Numbered from the stretch's first letter, positions 35,204-43,914 are shown. The stretch: 64,000 nt of DNA from Rhizobium sp. Root1203 (GCF_001424945.1 NZ_LMCW01000001.1:63334-127333); one strand, 5' to 3'. Notes: a model not told the origin generated them from the letters alone. A program made the numbers and translations.

Positions 35204-36757
35204 CTACTGATCTCCACTGAGCCATTTGCGAATAACAGGGACATCGGCGTCCCCGAGGTCGTGGCCGCTGGGGATGACAGTCGAATCGACAGTGGCCCCC
35301 GAACTCTTCAGTCGGGCCTCGAGGTCGCTTGCATATTTGCCGTAGGCATCGGTCTTGCCGCTGATGACAAGAAGGTCGGTGCCCTTGAGGTCGGCATGTG
35401 GAAAGTTGCTGAGAACCGGCATGGAACGCAGAAGCACCGCCTTGTGCACGAGGTTCGGATGGAGATAGAGCAGTGAATTCAGGAGATTTGCGCCATTGGA
35501 ATAGCCGACGTAGACGAGCTTCTTCGGGTCCAGCCCGTAGGATTTGACGGCGCCGTCGATGAAGGCTGCGAAGGCTTCGGCCTCGCTCTTGATATCCTGC
35601 TGATCGAAGGAGAAGGGCGTGATCCGCTTGTACCAGCGCGGGATACCTTCTTCCGTGGCGCGTCCACGCACGCCGAGCAGCGTAGCGCGGGGGGAGACCT
35701 GATGCAGCAGCGGCATCAGCGTCGTTTCGTTGCCGCCCGAACCGTGCAGCAACACCAGAACGCTTCCGTCCGGATCGGGCGGCGTGTAAAACCGGTGCAC
35801 GAAAGGCAGCTCGCGATAATTGATACGCGGTTCGCCAGGCATCGAAAATTGCGGCAGCACGACCTTAAGGTCCTTGAGATCGGTAATGGCATCCTTGGGG
35901 ACGAAAAGTTTGCTACCCAGCGTCGCCTGCGGTTCGTCCACCGTCATGCCGGGCTTGTCCGTCGCCAGCTCGATCAGCGTTCCTCCCGGCTCGCGAACGT
36001 AGAGCGAGCGGAAATATTTGCGATCGTGCATGTTGGTGGCCGATGCACCTTCCTCTTCGAGGACGTTGTGGACGGCGAGCAGCGCTTCGTCGTCGGCAGC
36101 CCGGAAGGCGACGTGATCGAACGTCCCCGTTCCCGGCGCCCCCGACCAGAACCCCTTTGCATCGCGGATATCGATGACATCGCCGGATTCGGACACGAGC
36201 CTGTCGATGTTGCCGCGGTTGTCCTGGAAACGGTAACCGAAATGGCTTTCCACGAAGTTGCGGCTTTCCGCCGGCTTCTCCGTGAGCAGGGTGGCGCCGC
36301 GTATGCGCTGGACGGTATGCTCCAGCGGAATGCCGGCACCGTCCCAGGCTGCCGGTGACGTGAGCTTCGGTGCGCCAACGAGCTTGACGATGACATTGTC
36401 GGGATCCTTCAGCCGCAGAACCGGCTCGCCGAATTCGTCCGTAGGACCCTCCGATCGAAGTCCGAAACTCATGGCGCGCGTCAGCCAGTAGCCGATGCTC
36501 GCCGGATCGATCGCCAACGCAAGCTCGCTCAACTGGCCGAAGCCCGCGCGCCCGGGTGCGCCGTCTTCCCAGACGAGAAATGTCACGAGCGATCCGGGTG
36601 TGCCGTCGGCGTCGCCATAGAGGAGGTGGAGCTGCGTCGCATCCTCGAAGCCGGCCGTCTGCTTGACGAGCCGCAGGCCGAGGAAGCCCGCGTAGAAATC
36701 GACGTTCGCCTGCACCTTTCGGGCTATAAGCGTGATGTGATGAATGCCTGATACCAT
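35204..36757 (-). CDS. fusion of VOC ring-cleavage-dioxygenase-like and MhqD-like esterase domains
   Basis: A 517-residue fusion. Residues 1-310 hold two VOC units (MVSGIHHITLIA start; FDHVAF; TLIELATD), like MhqO-type ring-cleaving dioxygenases. Residues about 320-517 are an alpha/beta-hydrolase of the MhqD/carboxylesterase-phospholipase type: LLHGSGGNETTLMPLL, nucleophile elbow VYVGYSNGANLL, Asp in VISGKTDAYG and His in VIPSGHDLGDAD. The ATG at 36757 gives the usual VOC start; an alternative at 36823 would overlap the kinase stop as ATGA and add a hydrophobic 22-residue leader. In Bacillus the two activities are separate genes for quinone detoxification. Confidence 0.85.
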   Translation of the reverse strand: MVSGIHHITLIARKVQANVDFYAGFLGLRLVKQTAGFEDATQLHLLYGDADGTPGSLVTFLVWEDGAPGRAGFGQLSELALAIDPASIGYWLTRAMSFGLRSEGPTDEFGEPVLRLKDPDNVIVKLVGAPKLTSPAAWDGAGIPLEHTVQRIRGATLLTEKPAESRNFVESHFGYRFQDNRGNIDRLVSESGDVIDIRDAKGFWSGAPGTGTFDHVAFRAADDEALLAVHNVLEEEGASATNMHDRKYFRSLYVREPGGTLIELATDKPGMTVDEPQATLGSKLFVPKDAITDLKDLKVVLPQFSMPGEPRINYRELPFVHRFYTPPDPDGSVLVLLHGSGGNETTLMPLLHQVSPRATLLGVRGRATEEGIPRWYKRITPFSFDQQDIKSEAEAFAAFIDGAVKSYGLDPKKLVYVGYSNGANLLNSLLYLHPNLVHKAVLLRSMPVLSNFPHADLKGTDLLVISGKTDAYGKYASDLEARLKSSGATVDSTVIPSGHDLGDADVPVIRKWLSGDQ

Positions 36758-36819
36758 GGAGAGCAGCCCGGATTGAATGGGAGACAGAAGCAGCGTGGAG
36801 ATGAAAGCGAGTATGAGTG

Positions 36820-38427
36820 TCATGCGGTCGCAGATGGAGTGTGTCGTGAGGGATCTGCATACAGAATTAGGGCATCTCCGCGGGGCTGCAAATCCAAAGT
36901 GTCGACGGTCTTGAGCGCAAGCTCCAGCTGCTGCAGGGTTGGCGGCTTGATCATGTAGGCGCGCGCGCCGAGCGCCTCGGCGCGTTGCATGTCGTCCTCG
37001 TCGCTCGACGTGCTGAGAATGCAGACGGGGATCTTGTTCAACCGCCCGTCGGCAGAAAGCGCGCTGAGCACCTCGAACCCGTCCATGATCGGCATGTTGA
37101 TGTCGACCAGCATCAGGTCGATCGACGGATCGCGGCCGCCGGCTGCGCGCTCCTCCAGCAGCCGCATGGCTTCGCGCCCGTTGCTTGCGACATGAAGATT
37201 GAAGCTGACCCTCTCGCGCTTCATCAGCTTGATCTTGAGGATCTGCACGTCGGCGGGGCTATCCTCGACGAGAAGGACCTCTGCCAGGCGCAGCGGTCGC
37301 TCCGCGTCGGCTCTCTCTTGACGCAGGCCGTCGTATGGCCTGCTCGGCGCCGCAGGCCGCGCAAGCGGCAGTTCCACGATGAACGTCGCACCGCGCGAGC
37401 GCCCTTCCTCGCACCAGATTGCGCCGCCATGCAATTGAGCGATGCGTCGGCAGATGGCGAGCCCCAGCCCGGTCCCTTCGACGCTGCGTCCGACAAGACG
37501 CTTGAATGGCTGGAAGACGAGCTCGCGATACGCAGGGTCGATACCGGGGCCGTTGTCGCTGACAACAATCCGGCAGTGCGATCCATCATTCTCAGCGGAA
37601 ATCCGCACCTCGGGACTGTCGGCATCGCAATAGCGGATAGCATTGGAGACGAGGTTCTGCAAAAGTTGGACCAACAACGTGGCATCGCCCATCACTTCGG
37701 GCAGCGCGGCTCGAAGGACGGTAGCCCGGCGGCTGCCGACCTGTTCGCGAAGATTGCGTTCCACCTGATCGAGGACCGGTGACAGCGCCATGGATTTCAA
37801 CTCGAGCTCGTCAGATGCTTCCAGCTTGGTGAAGCCGGAAACTTTGACGATGAGATCCTCCATATGGTCGGCAGCGCTGAGGACGTAATCCAGGAGTTCG
37901 CGGTCGTCGGAGGCAAGGGCCGGCGAGCCATGCAGCAGTTTTCCGAAGGACTTGATGGTCCTCAGCGGCTCTTTGAGATCGTGCGCCATGGCGCGCGTGA
38001 AGATCTCCAGCGATTGCCGCTTGAACTCGAGCTTTGTCTCCAGGCTGCCGTGCATGATCGCATTCTGGATGCACCGATGCAGCGTCTCCGGTGAGAGGGT
38101 GTCCTTCGTCAGATAGTCGCGGGCGCCGCCCTTCATCACCTCGACGGCGATCGTCTCGCTGCCCTGGCCGGTCAGCATGATCACATTGGCGGCGGCATCG
38201 AGCTTGACGATTTCCTCGAGAACGCCGACACCATCGCGGCCGGGCAGGGAATAGTCGAGAAGAATGCAGTCCGGCCGCGTCTGCGCATTCAGTGCAAGGC
38301 CTTCCTCGCCGTTCTCCGCCTCGAAGACGGTGTAGTTCGCGCCGGCCACGCGCGCGAGCATTCGCCGATAAACTTCCCGGTCGTCGATGTTGTCGTCAAT
38401 GATCAGGACAGAGGTGCCGTCGCTCAC
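36820..38427 (-). CDS. hybrid histidine kinase: receiver - kinase - receiver
   Basis: A 535-residue cytoplasmic protein. An N-terminal receiver with phosphoacceptor near D58 (CILLDYSLPGRDGV), then HisKA (H near 148 in RAMAHDLKEPLRTIKSFGKL), a HATPase (VSDNGPGIDPAYRELVF, VEGTGLGLAICRR) and a second receiver from about 380 (VLLVEDSPADVQ ... LVDINMPIMDG) ending near 500. No sensor domain: input probably comes from the upstream response regulator or kinase. The GTG at 38427 follows GGAAGG with good spacing and overlaps the upstream stop; TTG at 38430 or 38436 is possible. Confidence 0.85.
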   Translation of the reverse strand: MSDGTSVLIIDDNIDDREVYRRMLARVAGANYTVFEAENGEEGLALNAQTRPDCILLDYSLPGRDGVGVLEEIVKLDAAANVIMLTGQGSETIAVEVMKGGARDYLTKDTLSPETLHRCIQNAIMHGSLETKLEFKRQSLEIFTRAMAHDLKEPLRTIKSFGKLLHGSPALASDDRELLDYVLSAADHMEDLIVKVSGFTKLEASDELELKSMALSPVLDQVERNLREQVGSRRATVLRAALPEVMGDATLLVQLLQNLVSNAIRYCDADSPEVRISAENDGSHCRIVVSDNGPGIDPAYRELVFQPFKRLVGRSVEGTGLGLAICRRIAQLHGGAIWCEEGRSRGATFIVELPLARPAAPSRPYDGLRQERADAERPLRLAEVLLVEDSPADVQILKIKLMKRERVSFNLHVASNGREAMRLLEERAAGGRDPSIDLMLVDINMPIMDGFEVLSALSADGRLNKIPVCILSTSSDEDDMQRAEALGARAYMIKPPTLQQLELALKTVDTLDLQPRGDALILYADPSRHTPSATA

Positions 38428-38432
38428 CAAGG

Positions 38433-38858
38433 TCAACCTTCCAAAGGAAGGATGGCTATCTCGAACCAGTATTCCTTCAGGCGCTGGATCGCGGCAAACA
38501 GGCCGTCGAGATCGACCGGCTTTTGCACATACGTATTGGCGCCGAGCGCGTAGCAGCCTTCTATATCGCGCTCGTCACCGGAGGTGGTCAGGATCACGAC
38601 TGGAATCTTGCGCCAGTGGGGATTGGACTTTATCGCCTCCAGCGTCTTGCGCCCGTCGAGGCCGGGCATGTTGAGATCGAGCAGGATAAGACCCGGCCGC
38701 GTCGGCATCTTGCCGAGCATGTCCAGCGCCTCGTGGCCGGAGGATGCCCATTGCACGGGGTTCTTGAGATTTGCACGCTTGAAGGCGCGGATCGTCGCTT
38801 CGAAATCGTCCTCGCTGTCTTCGACGATGAGGATCGGCTGTGCTTCACGCTGCGGCAT
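38433..38858 (-). CDS. single-domain response regulator
   Basis: A 141-residue receiver without output domain. Acidic pocket in LIVEDSEDDFE, phosphoacceptor D61 (LILLDLNMPGLDGRK), Thr in VILTTSGDERD and Lys in VQKPVDLDGLF are all present. The ATG at 38858 overlaps the membrane kinase stop by 14 bases and follows GCGAGGACC, so it is its likely partner, relaying phosphate to the downstream hybrid kinase. This Rcp1/phytochrome-type receiver is common after bacterial sensor kinases. Confidence 0.85.
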   Translation of the reverse strand: MPQREAQPILIVEDSEDDFEATIRAFKRANLKNPVQWASSGHEALDMLGKMPTRPGLILLDLNMPGLDGRKTLEAIKSNPHWRKIPVVILTTSGDERDIEGCYALGANTYVQKPVDLDGLFAAIQRLKEYWFEIAILPLEG

Positions 38859-41019
38859 GCTGGTCCTCGCGTTTATGGCCCAATGTAAAATAGAAGGTCG
38901 TTCCATGACCGACCTCGGACTCGAGCCAGACGTCGCCTTCGTGACGTGCGATGATCTTTCGCACGAAGGTCAGTCCCGCGCCCGTTCCGTCGTCCGAGTC
39001 TTGAGGCTTTTCGAGGCGCTTGAAAATACGGAAAACATCCTCGTGAAACTCTTTTGGAATGCCCTTGCCGTTGTCCCGGACGAAATAGACATCCCGCACT
39101 GACGTCCCGTCGGCGCCGACGAGATGGTCACGGTGTCCGATCGTTACGACGGGCTGCGGCTTGTCGTTGTATTTGACCGCATTGGTGATCAGGTTCCGAT
39201 AGACCTCGGTCAGCCTCAGGGCGTCGCAAACGACATCCGGCAGCGGTTCCTCTACGACGACAGTTGCACACCGTTCCTCCAGGTAGAGATCCATCGTCGA
39301 GACGACGTCCTTGACGATGGCATGGACGTCGGCGGCACCGATTGCCAGCTGTTGACGCCCGATGCGCGAGAAGTAAAGCAGGTCGTTGACCAGCTTTTCC
39401 ATTCGCTGGCTGAGGCGAACGATGCGGTTGAGGCGCCTTACGCCATCGTCATCGAGCATTTTTTCGTAATCTTCCAGAAGAAACCGCGCATGATTGTGCA
39501 TGCCGCGCAAGGGTTCCTTCAGATCGTGCGACGCGATGTAGGCGAACTCGTCGAGGTCGGTGTTGCTGCGCTCCAGATCCGCGGTGTAGGCCTGCAGCTG
39601 TCCGTACATCGTCCTTAGCTGCTCCTCCTGCGCCACGCGCAGGCTGATGTCGCGGAGAATGGCGACGACGGTAACGGCTGTCCCGGTCGTGAACGTACTG
39701 ACGGAAAGGTCGAGAGGAAACGCCTCGCCGTTCTTGCGCCGGCCGGATACCGTTCGCGTTGTCCCGATGATGCGCGCGTTACCCGTCTGGCTATAGCGCT
39801 CCAGGTATCCGTCATGGGCGGAGTGGTAGGGTTCCGGCATCAGCATTTTGACGTTCCGGCCGATTGCCTCCCTGGCCCTGTAGCCGAACATCGCCTCGGC
39901 TGCGGGATTGAACATCGAGACGATCCCCTTCGTATCGATTGCGATGATGGCGTTCGGGGTGTTCCGCGTCACGCTGTCGAAGCGGATGCGTTCGGCATCG
40001 AGGCTGGCGCTCTTGCGTTGGAAGTAGAAGACGAAGACGGCGACCAGCCAGAGCGTGACGACCGTAATGGCACGGTTTGCCGCCTCATAGAGATAGCCGG
40101 CGCCCTGGCGATCGAGGGCAAAAAAACCGAGAAGGATGAGGATCGAGCAAACGAGGGCGAGGGACAACGGGGCCGTCCGGCTGCCGAACCACAGCGAGGT
40201 GAGAACAAGCGGCACGTAGAGCATGCCGTTTGCAACGCCAAGCGGGGTGTAGAGATCGACCAGCAGGCCCACGAGACAGATCGCACCCGGCAGCCATACA
40301 GGCATCCCGCCATGGCTTTCCGGCTGCAGCCACCAAGACCGCACCAGCATCGCCGATCCCAGAAGCACGATGCCGACGGCCGTATGGACGGCCATGCCGA
40401 TATTCGAACCCCATCGATAGATGTGCTCGGCATGCATCGCATAACCGGCAAGGGCGGCCATGCCGAGACCGATGACGACGTATCCGACCAGCTCCTCGAC
40501 GACCCGTGCCTTTCCCCTGTGCTCGGCTGGGGTCAATGCCAGCGACAGGTTCGAAAAGAAAAAAATGGCGGCGGTATTTGGCGCCATGCCTGCGCTGAAC
40601 TTCGCGGCGAAGCCCGGCGCGACGAAGGCGCCGGCCAGAAAGGGCTCGATGATTTGAGCATGGCGCCCGATGAAAAGGAGTTCGAGCAGGCGCATGCCGC
40701 TCATGGCCGTCGCCAGCGAAAACAGAAGGAACGAGGCGGTGCGACCTCGCTCGTTCGTCTGCACCGAGCAGACAAGGCCCAATCCGGACAAGACAAAGCA
40801 GAGGGCCGTGTTAAACGCCATCACAGGTGAGCCGGGGATGATCGCAACCACCGGTTCGATCTGCCGAATCCAGCCTGCGACGACCGCCAGTCCAGCGAGA
40901 AGAATAAGGAGCCCGATGAGCACGACGGTCAAACGGTGCCGCTCCCGGTGCCAGGAGGCACCTGTACCTCGACCACTGACCGCCTCTGCCAATTCGCAAT
41001 TCTCCCGTCCCGCGGTCAC
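38845..41019 (-). CDS. membrane histidine kinase with FixL-like heme PAS domain
   Basis: A 724-residue kinase. Residues 30-330 contain about 8-9 membrane helices of an integral sensor region. A PAS domain follows (about 345-465) with the FixL heme signature: MPEPYHSAHDGYLERY with H402 (FixL proximal His) and R422 in RIIGTTRTVSG (FixL distal Arg), 20 residues apart as in Bradyrhizobium FixL (H200, R220). Next HisKA (IASHDLKEPLRGMHNHARFL) and HATPase (RDNGKGIPKEF, DDGTGAGLTFVRK). So it is a candidate oxygen or redox sensor. GTG start at 41019, weak GGAAAT site. Followed by its response regulator. Confidence 0.85.
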   Translation of the reverse strand: MTAGRENCELAEAVSGRGTGASWHRERHRLTVVLIGLLILLAGLAVVAGWIRQIEPVVAIIPGSPVMAFNTALCFVLSGLGLVCSVQTNERGRTASFLLFSLATAMSGMRLLELLFIGRHAQIIEPFLAGAFVAPGFAAKFSAGMAPNTAAIFFFSNLSLALTPAEHRGKARVVEELVGYVVIGLGMAALAGYAMHAEHIYRWGSNIGMAVHTAVGIVLLGSAMLVRSWWLQPESHGGMPVWLPGAICLVGLLVDLYTPLGVANGMLYVPLVLTSLWFGSRTAPLSLALVCSILILLGFFALDRQGAGYLYEAANRAITVVTLWLVAVFVFYFQRKSASLDAERIRFDSVTRNTPNAIIAIDTKGIVSMFNPAAEAMFGYRAREAIGRNVKMLMPEPYHSAHDGYLERYSQTGNARIIGTTRTVSGRRKNGEAFPLDLSVSTFTTGTAVTVVAILRDISLRVAQEEQLRTMYGQLQAYTADLERSNTDLDEFAYIASHDLKEPLRGMHNHARFLLEDYEKMLDDDGVRRLNRIVRLSQRMEKLVNDLLYFSRIGRQQLAIGAADVHAIVKDVVSTMDLYLEERCATVVVEEPLPDVVCDALRLTEVYRNLITNAVKYNDKPQPVVTIGHRDHLVGADGTSVRDVYFVRDNGKGIPKEFHEDVFRIFKRLEKPQDSDDGTGAGLTFVRKIIARHEGDVWLESEVGHGTTFYFTLGHKREDQHAAA

Positions 41020-41174
41020 ATCTATTTCCGGAATCGGAAATTATTCAATATACGTCGCAGGAGATAGGCCATTGTTCGCGCGTTGCCCTGAAAATAATCG
41101 GGCGCGATCTGGTTGATATTTCGCTGCCGACGTCGGTACAAGCGACGGGCGAAGATGGCTTGCAGTGGGGTCCT

Positions 41175-41549
41175 ATGCCGGCGCTTTTCTACATCGACGA
41201 CAGCCGGGACGATCTGTTTTACGTGGATTATATCCGCAGGAGACGGAAGTTGGCACTCGAGATGGATTGCTTTTTGACGACGCAGGCCGCGCTCGAAGCC
41301 CTCGAGGAACGGGAGGCGGCCGGGCAGGAATTGCCGCAACTCCTGATCGTCGATCTCTATATGCCCCTCCATGGAGGCCTGAGCCTGATCAGGAAGCTTC
41401 GCGGGGACAGTCGCTTCTCGCATATGCGGCTCGGCGTGTGTTCCGGATCCGATGCGGAAGAAGACCGCAGTCGCGCGCTCGCCGCCGGGGCCGATTTCTA
41501 CATCGAGAAGCCGATCGACCTGGACGAGCTCTTTCTGCACTGGGGTTAG
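41175..41549 (+). CDS. single-domain response regulator
   Basis: A 124-residue receiver. Acidic pair in LFYIDDSRDD, phosphoacceptor in LIVDLYMPLHGG, Ser in GVCSGSDAEEDRS and Lys in FYIEKPIDLDEL. It is divergent from the membrane kinase, 155 bases away, and likely belongs to the same signalling set. The ATG at 41175 is used because the first codon of the open frame is a TTG at 41160; the ribosome site is poor. Confidence 0.75.
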   Translation: MPALFYIDDSRDDLFYVDYIRRRRKLALEMDCFLTTQAALEALEEREAAGQELPQLLIVDLYMPLHGGLSLIRKLRGDSRFSHMRLGVCSGSDAEEDRSRALAAGADFYIEKPIDLDELFLHWG

Positions 41550-41953
41550 TTCACCCAGGACGAGAGACCTTTTTTGGGTGGCATGTCGCAGGGGTCGCGG
41601 CATCGATTGACTCACCTCTGCCTCTATCCGAAGATGGTCGCCAAACCGAAAAACGATGCCGAAAACGGATCGAGTGCTGGGAGCGCCGACACACCCATGT
41701 TTGCCACCACAAACTCAGTCAACCCCTTGACTGAAAGGCGCGTCGGCTCTCCCCGATGCCTGCTTTGGCACCACTCTCCGCACGCAAGGGGTATTGCATG
41801 CGGAAAGACCTAGGACTTCGGCATGCGCGCCGTCCATCCCCATTCGATCTCTTCCCTCGTCAGTCTCGCGGATGTTATTAACCGTACCGATTTAGAACGT
41901 GTATCCCAAGATTTCGGGATAGGATGCCCCAGCCAAGAGCCAAGGAATGCGGG
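41550..41953. other. 404-base intergenic region with palindrome
   Basis: No gene supported. It carries the inverted repeat TATCCC (41902-41907) / GGGATA (41916-41921) 35-52 bases before the start of the LuxR-type gene, a position suited to an operator, and TTAACCGT near 41878. No terminator with T tract is seen after the response regulator. Confidence 0.45.
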
Positions 41954-42658
41954 ATGAGCAGCGCAGCGGCAGTTCCTTTTCACGCCGGCCCCGAGCTGGG
42001 TCGAGCGATCAATCGGACGGATTTCTTCCGCTTGCTGAAGGCTGCCGCACATCACTATGAGTTTGAGTCTTTCGCGCTTGCCCGCATTTCAGAATCCTCG
42101 CCGCCGTTCGATGCCCGCGGCATCGTCATCACCAACGTTCCGGAACGCCGCGCGGCCTTGTTCATCTATGCCCTGGGTCGGGCGCTCGGGCAGATCAAGG
42201 CGGGGGCCTCGCAGTTCCTTGCAACCCCTCTGAGCGGGAGGGGTGGGTCGATGGAAGGCTATCCTGCCGACCTCGTCTTGAACGAATACGACACCAACGC
42301 CTTTCTCCTGATTCCCTTGTTTACGCCCGAGGGGCGTCGCTATTGCGTTACGCTCAGCGGCAAACGTCCGGAGCCGGCACAAGGCGAGATCGCGGAGATC
42401 CTTCTCGACACGATGCGTATTTTCGACAAGTTCTATGAAGAGATCCTTGCCCAGGAAATGTCCGGCCGGTTGACCCAGCGGGAGAGCGAAGTGGTGCGCT
42501 GGACGAGCGAGGGAAAGACGTCGGCCGAAATCGCGATCATTCTTGGACTGTCCGAGCATACCGTCAACTCTCATATTACCGCCGCCGCTAGAAAGCTGGA
42601 CGCGGTCAATCGCGTGCATATGGTGGCGATTGCGCTGCGGATGGGGCTGGTTTCGTAA
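41954..42658 (+). CDS. LuxR-family regulator, VisR-like
   Basis: A 234-residue regulator. The N-terminal about 150 residues are like an autoinducer/ligand-binding domain (FFRLLKAAAHHYEFESFALA, AFLLIPLFTPEGRRYCVTLS). The C-terminal LuxR helix-turn-helix begins near 170 (LTQRESEVVRWTSEGK) and continues AEIAIILGLSEHTVNSHI; its end KLDAVNRVHMVAIALRMG is nearly the same as the end of VisR at 62457 (KLDSVNRIQAIAKAIRLG). No luxI gene is nearby. It is 1 base overlapped with the next receiver gene, suggesting a coupled pair. Confidence 0.85.
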   Translation: MSSAAAVPFHAGPELGRAINRTDFFRLLKAAAHHYEFESFALARISESSPPFDARGIVITNVPERRAALFIYALGRALGQIKAGASQFLATPLSGRGGSMEGYPADLVLNEYDTNAFLLIPLFTPEGRRYCVTLSGKRPEPAQGEIAEILLDTMRIFDKFYEEILAQEMSGRLTQRESEVVRWTSEGKTSAEIAIILGLSEHTVNSHITAAARKLDAVNRVHMVAIALRMGLVS

Positions 42659-43110
42659 TGGGAGAAGACGGTATGGCGGCCGTAGCCGATCGACGGGATG
42701 CCGTCAGGGTTCTCTTCGTCGATGACGAGTTCATCGAGTTCCGGTCGTTGAGGAAAAAAGTTGCGGAGCTGACCGAGCCGCCTGTGGCAATGGAGTACGC
42801 CCAGTCGGTGGACGATGCGCTGATGCAGCTCAGGGACCGCAAGTTCGATCTCATTCTGCTCGACAACAGGCTGCTGCCGAACGCGGATTTCCGCGAGACC
42901 GTGCCGAAGCTTCGTGGCAGCGGCTACACCGGGGCGATCGGCGTGGTGTCGATGAATGTCTCTGCCGGCTATTTCCAGCAGTTTCCAGATTACGGCGTGG
43001 ATTTTCGCATCGGCAAGGAGGAGATCGATGTCGAGACGCTACAGCATATCATTCGCGAATACGTCGACTATGACCTGCCGATGTTCTGGAAGGACGACTA
43101 TAACCGCTGA
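42658..43110 (+). CDS. receiver-domain protein
   Basis: A 150-residue receiver (response regulator) without output domain, with a C-terminal extension of about 20 residues. Acidic pocket in VLFVDDEFIEF, phosphoacceptor in LILLDNRLLPNADF, Ser in GVVSMNVSAGYF, Lys in DFRIGKEEIDVE. The ATG overlaps the LuxR stop by one base (TAATG); another start at 42673 follows GGGAGAAGACGG and may be the true one. It is convergent with the next kinase gene and likely works with it. Confidence 0.8.
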   Translation: MGEDGMAAVADRRDAVRVLFVDDEFIEFRSLRKKVAELTEPPVAMEYAQSVDDALMQLRDRKFDLILLDNRLLPNADFRETVPKLRGSGYTGAIGVVSMNVSAGYFQQFPDYGVDFRIGKEEIDVETLQHIIREYVDYDLPMFWKDDYNR

Positions 43111-43114
43111 GGTG

Positions 43115-43819
43115 CTACCCAGCGGGAAGGCTGATCGCAAAACGGCTGCCGTTTTCGTTTGAGCTGTCGAGCCGAATGCTGCCGCCAAGGGCTGCGAGCA
43201 GATCGCGTGCGGATGTGAGCCCCAGTCCGGGCCGTTTCTCGGCGCCAGCCTGAGGCAGCGACCAGAACGCGTCGAAAATGCTGCCGTGATAGGCCGGGTC
43301 GATCCCGGGGCCGTCGTCGGTTGCATAGATCGTTAATTCAGAAGCGCCCGCTACAGCCGCGATCATCACGTGAGGAGCGGCATCGCGGCGATGGACCAGC
43401 GCGTTTCCGAGGATGATCTTCAGGACCATTCGAAGGATGGCGGCATCGGTCTTCACGGTTGGCAGAGGCCTGACATCGAGCGTCGCGCCGGGCGCGTCGA
43501 CCTCCGCCAGAAGTTCCGCCCAGATCTGCCTGACAAGCACATCGGTATCGACATCGGCCAGTTTCACCTGTGGTGTACCGGCTGCAAAGCTCATCAGCAC
43601 CTTCGTCAGCCTTTGGGCAGTCTGCGCCTTGTCGAGGATTGTCCTGAGATATTGCAGGTGCTCGTTGTCGATGGCAGCGTCGCCGAGGTCGTCGAGCAGG
43701 ATCTCCGCGTACATTGCGATATGCCGCAACGGAGACTGCAGGTCATGGGATGCGATCGCGAGGAAACGCTTCGTGCGTTCATCGTCGCCGGCTGACACGT
43801 CTGACCGCTCCGATGACAT
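43115..43819 (-). CDS. sensorless histidine kinase
   Basis: A 234-residue cytoplasmic kinase: only about 25 residues precede the H-box (FLAIASHDLQSPLRHIAMYA), then a short HisKA and HATPase with ATDDGPGIDPAYHGSIF and RPGLGLTSARDLLAAL. Asparagine of the N-box is in LGNALVHRRDA. Such short kinases depend on another protein for input; the receiver next door (4 bases between stops) is the obvious partner. GGAGATTTG precedes the ATG at 43819; the frame extends 24 codons upstream. Confidence 0.82.
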   Translation of the reverse strand: MSSERSDVSAGDDERTKRFLAIASHDLQSPLRHIAMYAEILLDDLGDAAIDNEHLQYLRTILDKAQTAQRLTKVLMSFAAGTPQVKLADVDTDVLVRQIWAELLAEVDAPGATLDVRPLPTVKTDAAILRMVLKIILGNALVHRRDAAPHVMIAAVAGASELTIYATDDGPGIDPAYHGSIFDAFWSLPQAGAEKRPGLGLTSARDLLAALGGSIRLDSSNENGSRFAISLPAG

Positions 43820-43859
43820 GCTGCAAATCTCCAACCCCAAGGCGGCCGGAGAATAGAAA

Positions 43860-43889
43860 GCGGGCGCCGGTTCTGCAACCGGCGCCCGC
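43860..43889 (-). terminator. strong terminator after secDF
   Basis: A perfect 13-bp stem (GCGGGCGCCGGTT / AACCGGCGCCCGC) with a 4-base loop, 25 bases after the secDF stop; on the minus strand it is followed by TTTCTATT. It separates secDF from the kinase gene. Confidence 0.85.
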
Positions 43890-43914
43890 ATTAATTTCGC
43901 ATCGGCAACTCTTC

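Noticed and set aside
41954..42658. Quorum-sensing pair (LuxR/LuxI)
   Set aside because: No LuxI-type synthase in the window; the regulator resembles VisR at its C-terminus, so an autoinducer role is not claimed.
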